From assembly GCA_018715345.1 (NCBI GenBank), contig DVLT01000046.1:1-64000 (forward strand): a stretch of DNA of 64,000 bases. Reading direction: 5' to 3'. This document shows, piece after piece, positions 7,315-15,802 of the stretch. Under the pieces are notes generated by a model. The model saw nothing but the letters and a program-made list of their open reading frames with translations. It did no database searches and was not told where the DNA came from. The translations under genes were made by a program, and so were the position numbers. Positions within the stretch are counted from its first letter, which is position 1, and the number at the start of each line of letters is the position of its first letter. The DNA comes from Candidatus Onthocola gallistercoris (GTDB taxonomy: Bacteria > Bacillota > Clostridia > Lachnospirales > Lachnospiraceae).

Positions 7315-7932
7315 ATGAATGTATTGATGATCAATGGAAGTCCCCATGCAAAAGGCAATACATCTGTTGCGCTGCATGAGATGGAGAAAACATTTAAACA
7401 AGAAGGGATAGAAACAGAAATCCTCCATATAGGCAATAAGGATATACGGGGCTGCATTGCCTGTTATTCCTGTATGGAAAAGGGCAGATGCGTTTTTGAG
7501 GATGCGGTAAATGAAGCAGCGTCCAAGTTTGAAGCATGTGACGGCCTGGTCATCGCAAGCCCGGTATATTATGCTTCGGCTAATGCCACATTGATCGCGT
7601 TTCTGGATCGGCTGTTTTACAGTACCCATTTTGATAAACGGATGAAAGTAGGCGCCAGTGTGGTGGCAGCCAGAAGAGGCGGTCTTTCAGCCACTTTTGA
7701 TGAATTGAACAAATATTTTACCATCAGCGGTATGCCTGTGGCTTCCAGCCAGTATTGGAACAGTATCCATGGACGGGAACCGCAGGAAGCGGTCCGGGAT
7801 GAGGAAGGTCTGCAGACCATGCGGACTTTGGCCCGGAATATGTCTTTCCTGATGAAAAGTATTGCCCTTGGCAAAGAAAAATATGGTATGCCGGAAAAGG
7901 AAGCGGCGCTCCATACCAATTTCATCCGATAA
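7315..7932 (+). CDS. NADPH-dependent FMN reductase-like flavoprotein (iron-sulfur flavoprotein type)
   Basis: A 205-residue flavodoxin-fold protein. It opens with the FMN phosphate loop MLINGSPHAKGNTS-type (here VLMINGSPHAKGNTS), has the second loop SPVYYASANATLIAFLDRLF, and a CIACYSCMEKGRC cysteine cluster at about 47-59 that resembles the Fe-S ligand region of iron-sulfur flavoproteins. It probably transfers electrons between reduced pyridine nucleotide or ferredoxin and an acceptor; the substrate is not evident. AGGAGG at 7301-7306 precedes the ATG. It sits 38 bp after the cyclase gene and may be co-transcribed with it. Confidence 0.82.
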   Translation: MNVLMINGSPHAKGNTSVALHEMEKTFKQEGIETEILHIGNKDIRGCIACYSCMEKGRCVFEDAVNEAASKFEACDGLVIASPVYYASANATLIAFLDRLFYSTHFDKRMKVGASVVAARRGGLSATFDELNKYFTISGMPVASSQYWNSIHGREPQEAVRDEEGLQTMRTLARNMSFLMKSIALGKEKYGMPEKEAALHTNFIR

Positions 7933-7945
7933 GAAAACAGACGAT

Positions 7946-7977
7946 AAAAAGGCTGGTGCAGTGATGCACCAGCTTTT
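7946..7977. terminator. bidirectional terminator between convergent genes
   Basis: The stem GCTGGTGCA (7952-7960) and TGCACCAGC (7965-7973) with loop GTGA is flanked by AAAAAG and CTTTTT, so it works for both strands. It reaches the stop codon of the minus-strand gene. Confidence 0.85.
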
Positions 7978-8216
7978 TAATCATTGAACATTTCTTCTCT
8001 TTTTTTCAATTCTTTTTTATAATCTGTACCAGCTATAGCACAGACGGCTCCGGCGATGATCATGAGCAAGAACAGCGCAGGAGAGATCAGAGTGGCAGCC
8101 ACACCTGCGCAGATGAGCAGGATCCCGATGATCATAAGGTACCGGCTGTATTTTTTCAGCTGGTCATTGGAATAAATGGATAAGTCAGTACGACGTACTT
8201 TTTCTTTTTTTTTCAT
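7977..8216 (-). CDS. small two-helix membrane protein of unknown function
   Basis: A 79-residue protein with a basic N-terminus (MKKKEKVRRTD) and two adjacent hydrophobic segments at about 27-45 and 46-64, then a charged tail (YKKELKKREEMF). The start at 8216 is chosen from AAGGAG about 10 nt upstream; a frame opening at 8258 lacks a site. No known family is recognised. It is divergent from the ABC exporter gene, with 144 bp between starts. Confidence 0.65.
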   Translation of the reverse strand: MKKKEKVRRTDLSIYSNDQLKKYSRYLMIIGILLICAGVAATLISPALFLLMIIAGAVCAIAGTDYKKELKKREEMFND

Positions 8217-8270
8217 ATCATCTGTCTCCTTATGAAAGTGATAATAATACTGTAACACAAAATTTTAAGA

Positions 8271-8299
8271 TTGTCAGCGAAAAAAAGTTATAGTAAACT
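8271..8299 (+). promoter_or_regulatory. candidate promoter of the ABC exporter gene
   Basis: TTGTCA (8271-8276), a 17-bp spacer and TAAACT (8294-8299), about 60 bp before the ATG at 8361. Both boxes deviate from consensus, so this is a moderate call. Confidence 0.45.
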
Positions 8300-8360
8300 G
8301 ATAATCAGACACTGGAAAAGGAACTTTTTAATACAGGACTAAACGAATGAGGGAGAAGTT

Positions 8361-10106
8361 ATGGATACTATAAAAAAGTTTATACGTTATTATAAGCCGT
8401 ATCGGACGGTCTTTTTTATTGACCTCATATGTGCGGCCATCATCAGCCTGGTGGATCTGGCCTATCCCCAGATATTGCGGACGCTGACCCGAACTCTCTT
8501 TACAGAGGAGGCGGATGTGGTGATGCGGGCCCTTATCCCGCTGGCCATCGGACTGTTTATCATGTATGTCGTCCAGTCCTTATGCAAGTATTATGTCAGT
8601 TATCAGGGACATATGATGGGCGCCCATATGGAACGGGACATGCGTCAACAGTTATTTGATCATTACGAGAAATTGTCTTTTTCCTATTATGATGATAACA
8701 ATTCCGGACAGATGATGAGCAAGTTGGTATCTGACCTATTTGATATAGCGGAATTTGCCCATCACGGACCGGAAAATCTGTTTATCTCGATGATCAAGAT
8801 CATCGGATCTTTTATCTTTTTATTTATCATCAACGCCAAACTGGCCGTCCCCCTGTTGGTATTGGCCATATTTATGATCATTTTTTCGGCCATGCAAAAT
8901 CAACGGATGCAGGTTACCTTTATGGATAACCGGAGAAAGATCGGGGATGTGAATGCCAGTCTGCAGGATACGCTGGCCGGTATACGGGTCGTTCAATCCT
9001 TTGCCAATGAGGAAGTGGAGCGGAAGAAGTTTGGAAAAAGTAATGAGAACTTTTTACGGTCCAAAGATAATAATTATCATTGTATGGGCAGCTTTATGGG
9101 CGGCAACCTCTTTTTCCAGGGAATGATGTATCTGGTGACGGTCGTTTACGGCGGCTATCTGATCGGAGCCGGCCAGATGGCGGTGGAAGATCTGGCCATG
9201 TATGCCCTGTACATTGGCATTTTCATCAATCCCATACAGATCCTGGTGGAGCTGGCAGAGATGATGCAGAAAGGCTTGTCCGGTTTTAAACGTTTTGTTG
9301 CCGTCATGGAGACAGAACCGGAGATCGTGGATGCGCCGGATGCGAAAGCGCTGACGGATGTGAAGGGGCATGTCCGATACGAGGATGTGAGCTTTTGCTA
9401 TCATTCCGGCGAACAGGTGTTGAGTCATGTGACTTTTGATATACCGGAAGGCCGGTCCGTGGCTTTGGTGGGGCCGTCTGGCGGCGGAAAAACTACGATC
9501 TGTTCGCTGCTTCCCAGATTTTATGATGTCACCGGCGGACATATCACCGTTGATGGGAAGGATATATGCAAACTGACCCTTAAAAGCTTGAGAGAAGCCA
9601 TCGGTATCGTACAGCAGGATGTGTATCTGTTTGGAGGGACCATCCGGGATAATATTGGCTATGGGAAGCCGGGGGCATCCATGGAGGAGATCGAAGAAGC
9701 GGCCCAAAAGGCCAATATCCACGACTTCGTCATGAGCCTGCCAGATGGATATGACACATTTGTCGGTGAGCGGGGAACACGTCTTTCCGGTGGACAGAAG
9801 CAGCGGATTTCCATCGCCAGAGTATTTTTGAAAAATCCGCCCATACTCATATTGGATGAGGCCACCAGCGCCCTGGACAATGAAAGCGAACGGCATATAC
9901 AAAAAAGTCTTGAGGAATTGGCTAAGGATCGGACAACGATCACCATTGCCCACCGGCTTTCCACCATAAGGAATGCGGATGAGATCATCGTCATTGGAAA
10001 CGAGGGGATCGAAGAGCGGGGTACCCATGAACAACTGATGGAGGCAAATGGCTTGTACGCCAGCTATTATCGTATGCAGTTTGAAGGACTGGATACGGAG
10101 ATCTAG
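8361..10106 (+). CDS. ABC exporter, fused permease and ATPase (MsbA/MdlB type)
   Basis: A 581-residue half-transporter. An N-terminal six-helix type I exporter domain (about 10-310) is followed by an ATPase domain from about 335. The ATPase has Walker A GPSGGGKTT, Q-loop VQQDVYLFGG, signature LSGGQKQ, Walker B ILILDEATSALD and switch His IAHRLST, so it should hydrolyse ATP. Half-transporters work as dimers; with no second ABC gene beside it a homodimer is likely. The substrate (lipid, drug or peptide) cannot be read from sequence. GGGAGAAG is the ribosome site. Confidence 0.9.
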   Translation: MDTIKKFIRYYKPYRTVFFIDLICAAIISLVDLAYPQILRTLTRTLFTEEADVVMRALIPLAIGLFIMYVVQSLCKYYVSYQGHMMGAHMERDMRQQLFDHYEKLSFSYYDDNNSGQMMSKLVSDLFDIAEFAHHGPENLFISMIKIIGSFIFLFIINAKLAVPLLVLAIFMIIFSAMQNQRMQVTFMDNRRKIGDVNASLQDTLAGIRVVQSFANEEVERKKFGKSNENFLRSKDNNYHCMGSFMGGNLFFQGMMYLVTVVYGGYLIGAGQMAVEDLAMYALYIGIFINPIQILVELAEMMQKGLSGFKRFVAVMETEPEIVDAPDAKALTDVKGHVRYEDVSFCYHSGEQVLSHVTFDIPEGRSVALVGPSGGGKTTICSLLPRFYDVTGGHITVDGKDICKLTLKSLREAIGIVQQDVYLFGGTIRDNIGYGKPGASMEEIEEAAQKANIHDFVMSLPDGYDTFVGERGTRLSGGQKQRISIARVFLKNPPILILDEATSALDNESERHIQKSLEELAKDRTTITIAHRLSTIRNADEIIVIGNEGIEERGTHEQLMEANGLYASYYRMQFEGLDTEI

Positions 10107-10176
10107 AACGTTTTCCAATGCCTTGGGACCAAATGAACGGGAAAATGTGGCATTTATGAGAAAAATATATCTTTTA

Positions 10177-10203
10177 ATAAAATATTCTGGTAAAATATTT
10201 TAT
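10177..10203. promoter_or_regulatory. AT-rich inverted repeat upstream of feoB, candidate metal-regulator site
   Basis: ATAAAATATT (10177-10186) and AATATTTTAT (10194-10203) are perfect complements around CTGGTAA. The site lies 42 bp before the feoB start. Fur- or DtxR-type operators are AT-rich dyads in this kind of position, but this one matches neither consensus closely. Confidence 0.45.
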
Positions 10204-10244
10204 CAGGATGTTTTACTGGGATTTGAAAAAGAGGGAGTATACAA

Positions 10245-12596
10245 ATGACATTAAAAGATTTGGAAATAGGAAAAAGCGCTTCGATCCTTTCCGTGGGCGG
10301 TGAAGGCGCGCTTCGTCAGCATTTCCTGGACATGGGATTGATACCGGGAGCCGAAGTGACGATGGTCAAACTGGCGCCCATGGGCGATCCGGCGGAATTT
10401 CGGATACATGGATATGAACTGACGCTGCGGCTGGATGACGCGGCGAAGATCGAGATCAAAGAAGTGGCAAAGGCAGAAGAAAGGGACGAAAGATGGCGTA
10501 AAAAGCCGCGGATCCCCCACCCAGGTCTTGGAGAGGGCGGTAAGTACCATGTAAAAGAGGACGAACATCCTTTGCCGGAAGGGGAGACGCTCACTTTTGC
10601 CCTGGCGGGAAATCAAAACTGCGGCAAGACAACATTGTTTAATCGGATCACAGGGGCCAACCAGCATGTGGGTAATTTCCCGGGGGTGACAGTGGATCGG
10701 AAAGACGGGGTCATCAAAGGCCATCCTGACACATTGATCACAGATCTTCCCGGTATCTATTCCATGTCGCCTTACAGCAGTGAAGAGATCGTTACCAGAG
10801 AATACATTCTCCGGGAAAAGCCAAAAGGGATCATCAATATCGTGGATGCATCCAATATTGAACGGAACCTGTATCTTACCATGCAGTTGATGGAACTGAA
10901 CATTCCCATGGTGGTGGCGCTGAATATGATGGATGAAGTGCGGGAGAACGGCGGTTCCATACGGATCAATGAAATGGAACAGATGCTCGGCGTGCCGGTG
11001 GTACCCATCTCAGCAGCTAAAAATGAAGGGATCGAAGAACTGATCAATCACGCGCTCCATGTGGCCAAATATCAGGAAAGGCCGGGACGGATCGATTTTT
11101 GCAGCCCGGACGATGAGGGCAGCGCGGTCCATCGGTGTATCCACGGGATCATGCATTTGATCGAGGATCATGCCCAAAGGGCGGATATTCCGGTACGCTT
11201 TGCCGCTTCCAAGGTGGCAGAAGGGGATAAGGTGATCCTGGAAAGTCTGAGCTTACAGCAGAATGAAAAAGAAATGCTGGAACATATCATCTGTCAGATG
11301 GAAGAAGAACGGGGACTGGACCGGGCGGCTGCCATGGCGGATATGCGGTTCAAGTTCATAGAACGGGTATGTGAAGAAACGGTGGTCAAACCGAAGGAGA
11401 GCAAGGAACATAAAAGAAGCCGGGAGATCGATCGGATACTCACCGGGAAATATACCGCCATTCCCGCCTTTATCGCCATTATGGGCGTGGTATTCTGGTT
11501 GACCTTCAATGTGATCGGTGCTTGGCTGTCGGACATTTTGGATATGGGGATAACAGGGTTGACTGATCTGGTGGATCAAGCGCTGACAGCCGCCTCTGTC
11601 AATGATGCGCTCCATTCCCTTGTTATCGACGGTATTTTTAATGGCGTGGGAAGCGTACTGAGTTTCCTGCCGACCATCGTCACTTTGTTTTTCTTCCTGT
11701 CCTTGTTGGAGGACAGCGGTTATATGGCCCGTGTGGCCTTTGTTATGGACCGTCTTTTAAGAAAGATCGGTCTGTCGGGGAGGAGTATCGTTCCCATGTT
11801 GATCGGTTTCGGCTGTACTGTGCCGGGCGTCATGGCCAGTCGGACCCTTTCTTCAGAAAGGGATCGTAAGATGACCATTTTGCTGACCCCGTTTATGAGC
11901 TGCTCAGCGAAACTGCCTATTTATGCGTTTTTTACAGCGGCCTTTTTCCCTGAAAATGGCGCTCTTGTCATGATCGGCCTGTACTTCATCGGTATATTGG
12001 TGGGGATATTGATGGCTCTGTTCATGAAAGGGAGCCTGTTCAGAGGCGAGCCGGTTCCTTTTGTCATGGAACTGCCCAATTACCGGATGCCGGGGGCTAA
12101 AAATGTGGGACAGCTTTTGTGGGAAAAAGCAAAGGATTTCCTGCAGAGGGCTTTTACGGTTATTTTTGTGGCTACCATTGTCATCTGGTTCCTCCAGAAT
12201 TTTGACTTGCATTTGAATATGGTCACAGATTCCCAGTATAGCATACTGGCTTCGGTGGCCGGCGTGATCGCTCCTGTGTTCGCGCCGTTGGGATTTGGCG
12301 ACTGGAGGATATCCACGGCCCTGATCACCGGATTTATGGCAAAAGAGAGTGTGGTTTCCACCTTATCTGTTTTATTGCCTTCAGAAAGCATGCTCGCTGG
12401 TCTGCTGAGTCCGGCAGGCACCATGTCTTTGTTGATCTTTTGTCTCCTTTACACACCTTGCGTGGCGGCCATTGCTTCGATCAAAAGAGAGTTGGGACGG
12501 AATTGGGCCCTGTTTGTGGTGATCGGACAGTGCGTGATCGCTTGGATCGCGGCGTTTATCACCCATGCCATCTATATGCTGGCCGGTATGGTATGA
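10245..12596 (+). CDS. feoB: ferrous iron transporter, FeoA-FeoB fusion
   Basis: A 783-residue Fe2+ importer. Residues 1-73 form a FeoA SH3-like domain (HFLDMGLIPGAEVTMVKLAPMGDP), fused through a charged linker to FeoB. The G domain from about 118 has G1 GNQNCGKTTLFN, G2 FPGVTVD, G3 DLPGIYSM, G4 NMMD and G5 SAAK. The membrane part has two Gate repeats with the conserved Cys-containing segments GFGCTVPGVMASR and LLYTPCVAAIAS. In most bacteria FeoA and FeoB are separate; the fusion fixes 1:1 stoichiometry. The ribosome site GAGGGAG and ATG at 10245 are clear. Iron limitation probably induces it. Confidence 0.95.
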   Translation: MTLKDLEIGKSASILSVGGEGALRQHFLDMGLIPGAEVTMVKLAPMGDPAEFRIHGYELTLRLDDAAKIEIKEVAKAEERDERWRKKPRIPHPGLGEGGKYHVKEDEHPLPEGETLTFALAGNQNCGKTTLFNRITGANQHVGNFPGVTVDRKDGVIKGHPDTLITDLPGIYSMSPYSSEEIVTREYILREKPKGIINIVDASNIERNLYLTMQLMELNIPMVVALNMMDEVRENGGSIRINEMEQMLGVPVVPISAAKNEGIEELINHALHVAKYQERPGRIDFCSPDDEGSAVHRCIHGIMHLIEDHAQRADIPVRFAASKVAEGDKVILESLSLQQNEKEMLEHIICQMEEERGLDRAAAMADMRFKFIERVCEETVVKPKESKEHKRSREIDRILTGKYTAIPAFIAIMGVVFWLTFNVIGAWLSDILDMGITGLTDLVDQALTAASVNDALHSLVIDGIFNGVGSVLSFLPTIVTLFFFLSLLEDSGYMARVAFVMDRLLRKIGLSGRSIVPMLIGFGCTVPGVMASRTLSSERDRKMTILLTPFMSCSAKLPIYAFFTAAFFPENGALVMIGLYFIGILVGILMALFMKGSLFRGEPVPFVMELPNYRMPGAKNVGQLLWEKAKDFLQRAFTVIFVATIVIWFLQNFDLHLNMVTDSQYSILASVAGVIAPVFAPLGFGDWRISTALITGFMAKESVVSTLSVLLPSESMLAGLLSPAGTMSLLIFCLLYTPCVAAIASIKRELGRNWALFVVIGQCVIAWIAAFITHAIYMLAGMV

Positions 12597-12653
12597 GATC
12601 TGGCCTTGCAGCGATGAGAAAAGAGAATACTTTTAGGTTTATACCCTGATAAC

Positions 12654-12683
12654 GAACCGGGACTTCTAAAAGAGTCCCGGTTC
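12654..12683 (+). terminator. hairpin terminator after feoB
   Basis: An 11-bp perfect stem GAACCGGGACT (12654-12664) with its complement at 12673-12683 and an 8-nt loop. The following T-tract is poor (ATTTACT), so termination may be partial. Confidence 0.6.
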
Positions 12684-12797
12684 ATTTACTATATAAATAA
12701 ATGCTTGTTGGGCATTGGACAGGATATGGGGAAGGTATTAGACAAGTTAAAGGCGTTCATGTATGATAAAAAAAAGGACAGACTGGGAGGTATGGAC

Positions 12798-13745
12798 GTG
12801 GATCGTGACAAAATTTTGCAGACCATTGAACAAGTGGGACAGATCATATATGGAAAAGAAGAGGAGATAAGGGAAGTGATGCTGGCATTTATGGCGGATG
12901 GCCACATATTGCTGGAGGATATCCCTGGAGTGGGTAAGACGACGATGGCGTTGGCTTTTTCCAAGAGCATGGGACTGGATTATCGGCGTATCCAGTTCAC
13001 GCCGGATGTGCTGCCTTCAGATCTGACTGGATTTTCTCTGTATCGGAGGGATCAGGAAGCATTTGTTTACCAGCCGGGCGTGGTTTTTTGCAATCTGCTC
13101 CTGGCAGACGAGATCAACCGGACATCCCCCAAGACCCAGTCGGCTTTACTGGAAGTTATGGAAGAACGGAAGGTGACAGTGGAAGGGGTGACTCGACCTG
13201 TGCCGTCTCCTTTCCTTGTTATAGCCACCCAGAACCCGTTGGGAAGTGCGGGGACCCAATCCTTGCCGGAGGCTCAGATCGACCGTTTCATGGTATCTTT
13301 GTCCATCGGATATCCGGATTATAAAAGTGAATTGCAAATGGCCATGGGAATCGGCTATCAGGAGAAGCTGGACGATCTTTCGGCCATACTGGACCAGAAT
13401 ATGCTGCTGCGCATTCAAAAGGAGATCTGCGATATTTATATACGGAAAAACGTATATGAATATATGGTTCGTCTGGTGCGGGCCACCAGAGAACATCCCT
13501 ATTTGAGACACGGAGGAAGTCCCCGGGCCACCATTGCCCTTGTACGTTTGGCTCGGGCTTCGGCTTGGCTTAAAGGCCGTACGTTTGTCGTACCGGCGGA
13601 TGTGGCAGAACAGTTTCCATATATCATACGCCACAGGATATTTTTAAATGACCAGGCCAGGATGGAATCAGCGGATAAGGAGCAGGTCATCCGGGATATT
13701 TTGCTTTCCGTCAAACGCCCGGTATTGGGAGAACGGCGAAGATGA
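12798..13745 (+). CDS. MoxR-family AAA+ ATPase
   Basis: A cytosolic chaperone-like ATPase. Walker A is DIPGVGKTTMA, Walker B LLLADEINRTSPKTQ, sensor 1 FLVIATQNPLG, and the C-terminal lid ends in ARMESADKEQVIRDIL, all as in MoxR/RavA proteins of about 315-330 residues. GGGAGG at 12785-12790 sits one base before an ATG at 12792, too close, but seven bases before an in-frame GTG at 12798, so GTG is preferred; an ATG at 12705 would give a longer product. The stop overlaps the DUF58 gene (ATGA). MoxR-DUF58-transglutaminase is a widespread conserved trio, so the partner is the next gene product. Confidence 0.88.
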   Translation: MDRDKILQTIEQVGQIIYGKEEEIREVMLAFMADGHILLEDIPGVGKTTMALAFSKSMGLDYRRIQFTPDVLPSDLTGFSLYRRDQEAFVYQPGVVFCNLLLADEINRTSPKTQSALLEVMEERKVTVEGVTRPVPSPFLVIATQNPLGSAGTQSLPEAQIDRFMVSLSIGYPDYKSELQMAMGIGYQEKLDDLSAILDQNMLLRIQKEICDIYIRKNVYEYMVRLVRATREHPYLRHGGSPRATIALVRLARASAWLKGRTFVVPADVAEQFPYIIRHRIFLNDQARMESADKEQVIRDILLSVKRPVLGERRR

Positions 13746-14773
13746 AACGGATCGGTTTTTTATCATTGATCCTGGCCACATGGTATATTGCCGCCATGTA
13801 CAAGCAGCCGGCTCTGATGGCTTTGGCGCTGACAGAATTGTTTCTTTTTGTCGGGATGTTTTTCATGTCCAGATTTTTTAAAAGACGGATGGATGTCTGT
13901 TTTGAAAAAAGAAAAGATGAGACGGTCAAAGGGAAAAACTATATGTGCCGTGTCCGCCTTGAAAACCGGGGATGGATGCCAGCCGGCAGATTGGGCATAC
14001 GCCTTCGGTACGGTTTTAAGGATGAGGAGCATCCCAGGAAGATCCGGCTTGCTGCAGCTTTTTCCGAGGGAAAGCGGGAAAGTACAGGGTTTTCTTTAAC
14101 AGCATCCCGGTGTGGTATCCTGCATATGGAAATGGATCGGCTCTGGGTGTATGATTACCTTTCCTTGTTCCGCTCAGAGAAAAAGATGGAAGCCAGTATG
14201 CAGTTGGCGGTGTTTCCGCCAAAAGAGACAGTGGATTTTAGCTGGCTTACGGGAAATCGGGAAAAATCGGGCGAAGAAAACGGCTGCCGTCCCTTGGGGG
14301 ATGGTGGAGAGATCCGACAGTTAAGAGAATATCGAGACGGGGATTCTGCGAGGAATATCCATTGGAAACAGACAGCCCGTACCGGGGAGATCTGGGTCAA
14401 AGAATATGACGGACAAGAAGGTGAAAAGCTTTCTCTTTTCCTTTCCATGTCCGATGAAAGGGAACATACAGTGGAAGAAAGGGATCGATTTTACACAATG
14501 TTAGCGGCGTACCTTCGATTTGTGGCAGAAAATGGCGGTGAAACGATGGTGATGTGGCTGGACAAAGAAAAGGGTTTATGTCAGGCACAGGTGAGGGATG
14601 AGGCAGGTATCCGGTCATTGCTATGGGAATTATATCAGACCTTTTTTGAATATAAGGATCTGAAAAAAGAGGTGCGGACGGATTATCGTCTGGATATGGA
14701 TCTGAGATTATGGAAAGACGGCGTGGCAGTAGGCCGGCTGGATGGCAAGATAAAAACAAAAGTTGGTGTGTGA
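13742..14773 (+). CDS. DUF58 family membrane-anchored protein
   Basis: A 343-residue protein with two hydrophobic N-terminal segments (about 4-20 and 22-42), then a soluble region. The DUF58 hallmark REYRDGDSARNIHWKQTAR lies at about 197-215, with KEYDGQEGEKLSLFL after it. DUF58 proteins carry a von Willebrand A-like fold and are paired with MoxR ATPases; the client is usually unknown. The ATG overlaps the moxR stop codon by four bases, so the two are coupled. Confidence 0.88.
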   Translation: MKRIGFLSLILATWYIAAMYKQPALMALALTELFLFVGMFFMSRFFKRRMDVCFEKRKDETVKGKNYMCRVRLENRGWMPAGRLGIRLRYGFKDEEHPRKIRLAAAFSEGKRESTGFSLTASRCGILHMEMDRLWVYDYLSLFRSEKKMEASMQLAVFPPKETVDFSWLTGNREKSGEENGCRPLGDGGEIRQLREYRDGDSARNIHWKQTARTGEIWVKEYDGQEGEKLSLFLSMSDEREHTVEERDRFYTMLAAYLRFVAENGGETMVMWLDKEKGLCQAQVRDEAGIRSLLWELYQTFFEYKDLKKEVRTDYRLDMDLRLWKDGVAVGRLDGKIKTKVGV

Positions 14774-14787
14774 GCGGAAGGAACGAT

Positions 14788-15723
14788 ATGGAAGGATATG
14801 TTTCGATCAGTGTGAGAAAAGCGGATAAGCGAAAGAAAGAAAAGGGAACGGACAGGCGCAGTATATTGTTTTTGCTTTTTGCCGTTTACGGTCTGCTATT
14901 CCTTGTGGGATCTGTGGAAGGCGTAGATCTGGATCTGCCCGTGTTCTTTTTATCTGCGGTTCCTTGTCTGCTTTTGTGGGGCGCCGGCGGCCTGGGCAAA
15001 GTTTTTATGTATGTTTCCTATGGGCTGATGCTGGTTGGAAGCGGAGTTGCCTTTTATTTTTTCAGAGATGTTTTTTGCGGTCAATGGCTGTATATGGGAA
15101 ACTGCATTTTTAAGATAACGGATACGTTTGGGATGGATGTTTCCTGGACGCTTTTGTGGTCATCCGTTGTTCTTTCGCTTTTTTTGTTTTTCATGGAAAG
15201 ATATGGGAAAAAGAAATTATTTTTATCAAGTGATAAAAGATCTTTGAGAAGCAGCGTCTGGATGTTGGCATGGCTTTCCCTTTTATTCACAGCGGCGGTT
15301 TTGTTGGTGAACCTGTCGCCCCGGCGGTTTTATGACGCGGCATTTGCGGTGGAGGGTTTGGTACAGCGGACCCTTTTAAGAGCAGATGATCGGCTGATCG
15401 ATCCGGTCAGTGGGACGGTGAACAGGGGAAATCTGTATCCGGCGGATGTTCCTCAGCTGGTGGTGACAAGTACCAAACAGCCGACTCAGATACTGTATTT
15501 GAAAGGATTTTCCGGAGATGACTATCACAATGGACAATGGCAGGAAGCGGATAACATGATGGAGGTCGTTTATCGGGCGGCCTATGGATCGGATGATGGA
15601 TCCAGGGATAAAGATTACGAGACGGTCAAATCCGTATATGACAAAGTCGCTGTTCAAGTTTATCAAAATCAAACGGCTTGCAAAAAGTTCCTTTTCCGGT
15701 GTCTCAAAATGTATTTTGTTTAA
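14788..15723 (+). CDS. transglutaminase-type membrane protein lacking its catalytic domain
   Basis: A 311-residue protein. Residues about 25-190 have five or six membrane helices, then a periplasm-side segment with QLVVTSTKQPTQILYLKGFSG-like sequence, the region that in TgpA/DUF3488 proteins precedes the transglutaminase core. A full homologue is about 700 residues and carries a Cys-His-Asp triad and a final membrane helix; here the frame ends after about 120 extracellular residues with an ill-fitting tail (CKKFLFRCLKMYFV). The gene is therefore probably 3'-truncated by a deletion or frameshift, and the missing half is not found downstream. GGAAGGA precedes the ATG at 14788. It may be a pseudogene or act only as an anchor. 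Confidence 0.7.
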   Translation: MEGYVSISVRKADKRKKEKGTDRRSILFLLFAVYGLLFLVGSVEGVDLDLPVFFLSAVPCLLLWGAGGLGKVFMYVSYGLMLVGSGVAFYFFRDVFCGQWLYMGNCIFKITDTFGMDVSWTLLWSSVVLSLFLFFMERYGKKKLFLSSDKRSLRSSVWMLAWLSLLFTAAVLLVNLSPRRFYDAAFAVEGLVQRTLLRADDRLIDPVSGTVNRGNLYPADVPQLVVTSTKQPTQILYLKGFSGDDYHNGQWQEADNMMEVVYRAAYGSDDGSRDKDYETVKSVYDKVAVQVYQNQTACKKFLFRCLKMYFV

Positions 15724-15728
15724 TTAAG

Positions 15729-15757
15729 TTGACATAAACGGGACTTTATGGTATAAA
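15729..15757 (+). promoter_or_regulatory. sigma-A promoter of the activase gene
   Basis: TTGACA (15729-15734), a 17-bp spacer and TATAAA (15752-15757), right after the truncated membrane gene. A second TTGACA at 15778 has no matching -10. Confidence 0.8.
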
Positions 15758-15802
15758 ATAGCTCAGTTGAAAATTCTTTGACAATACTATACGAAAAGGC
15801 AG

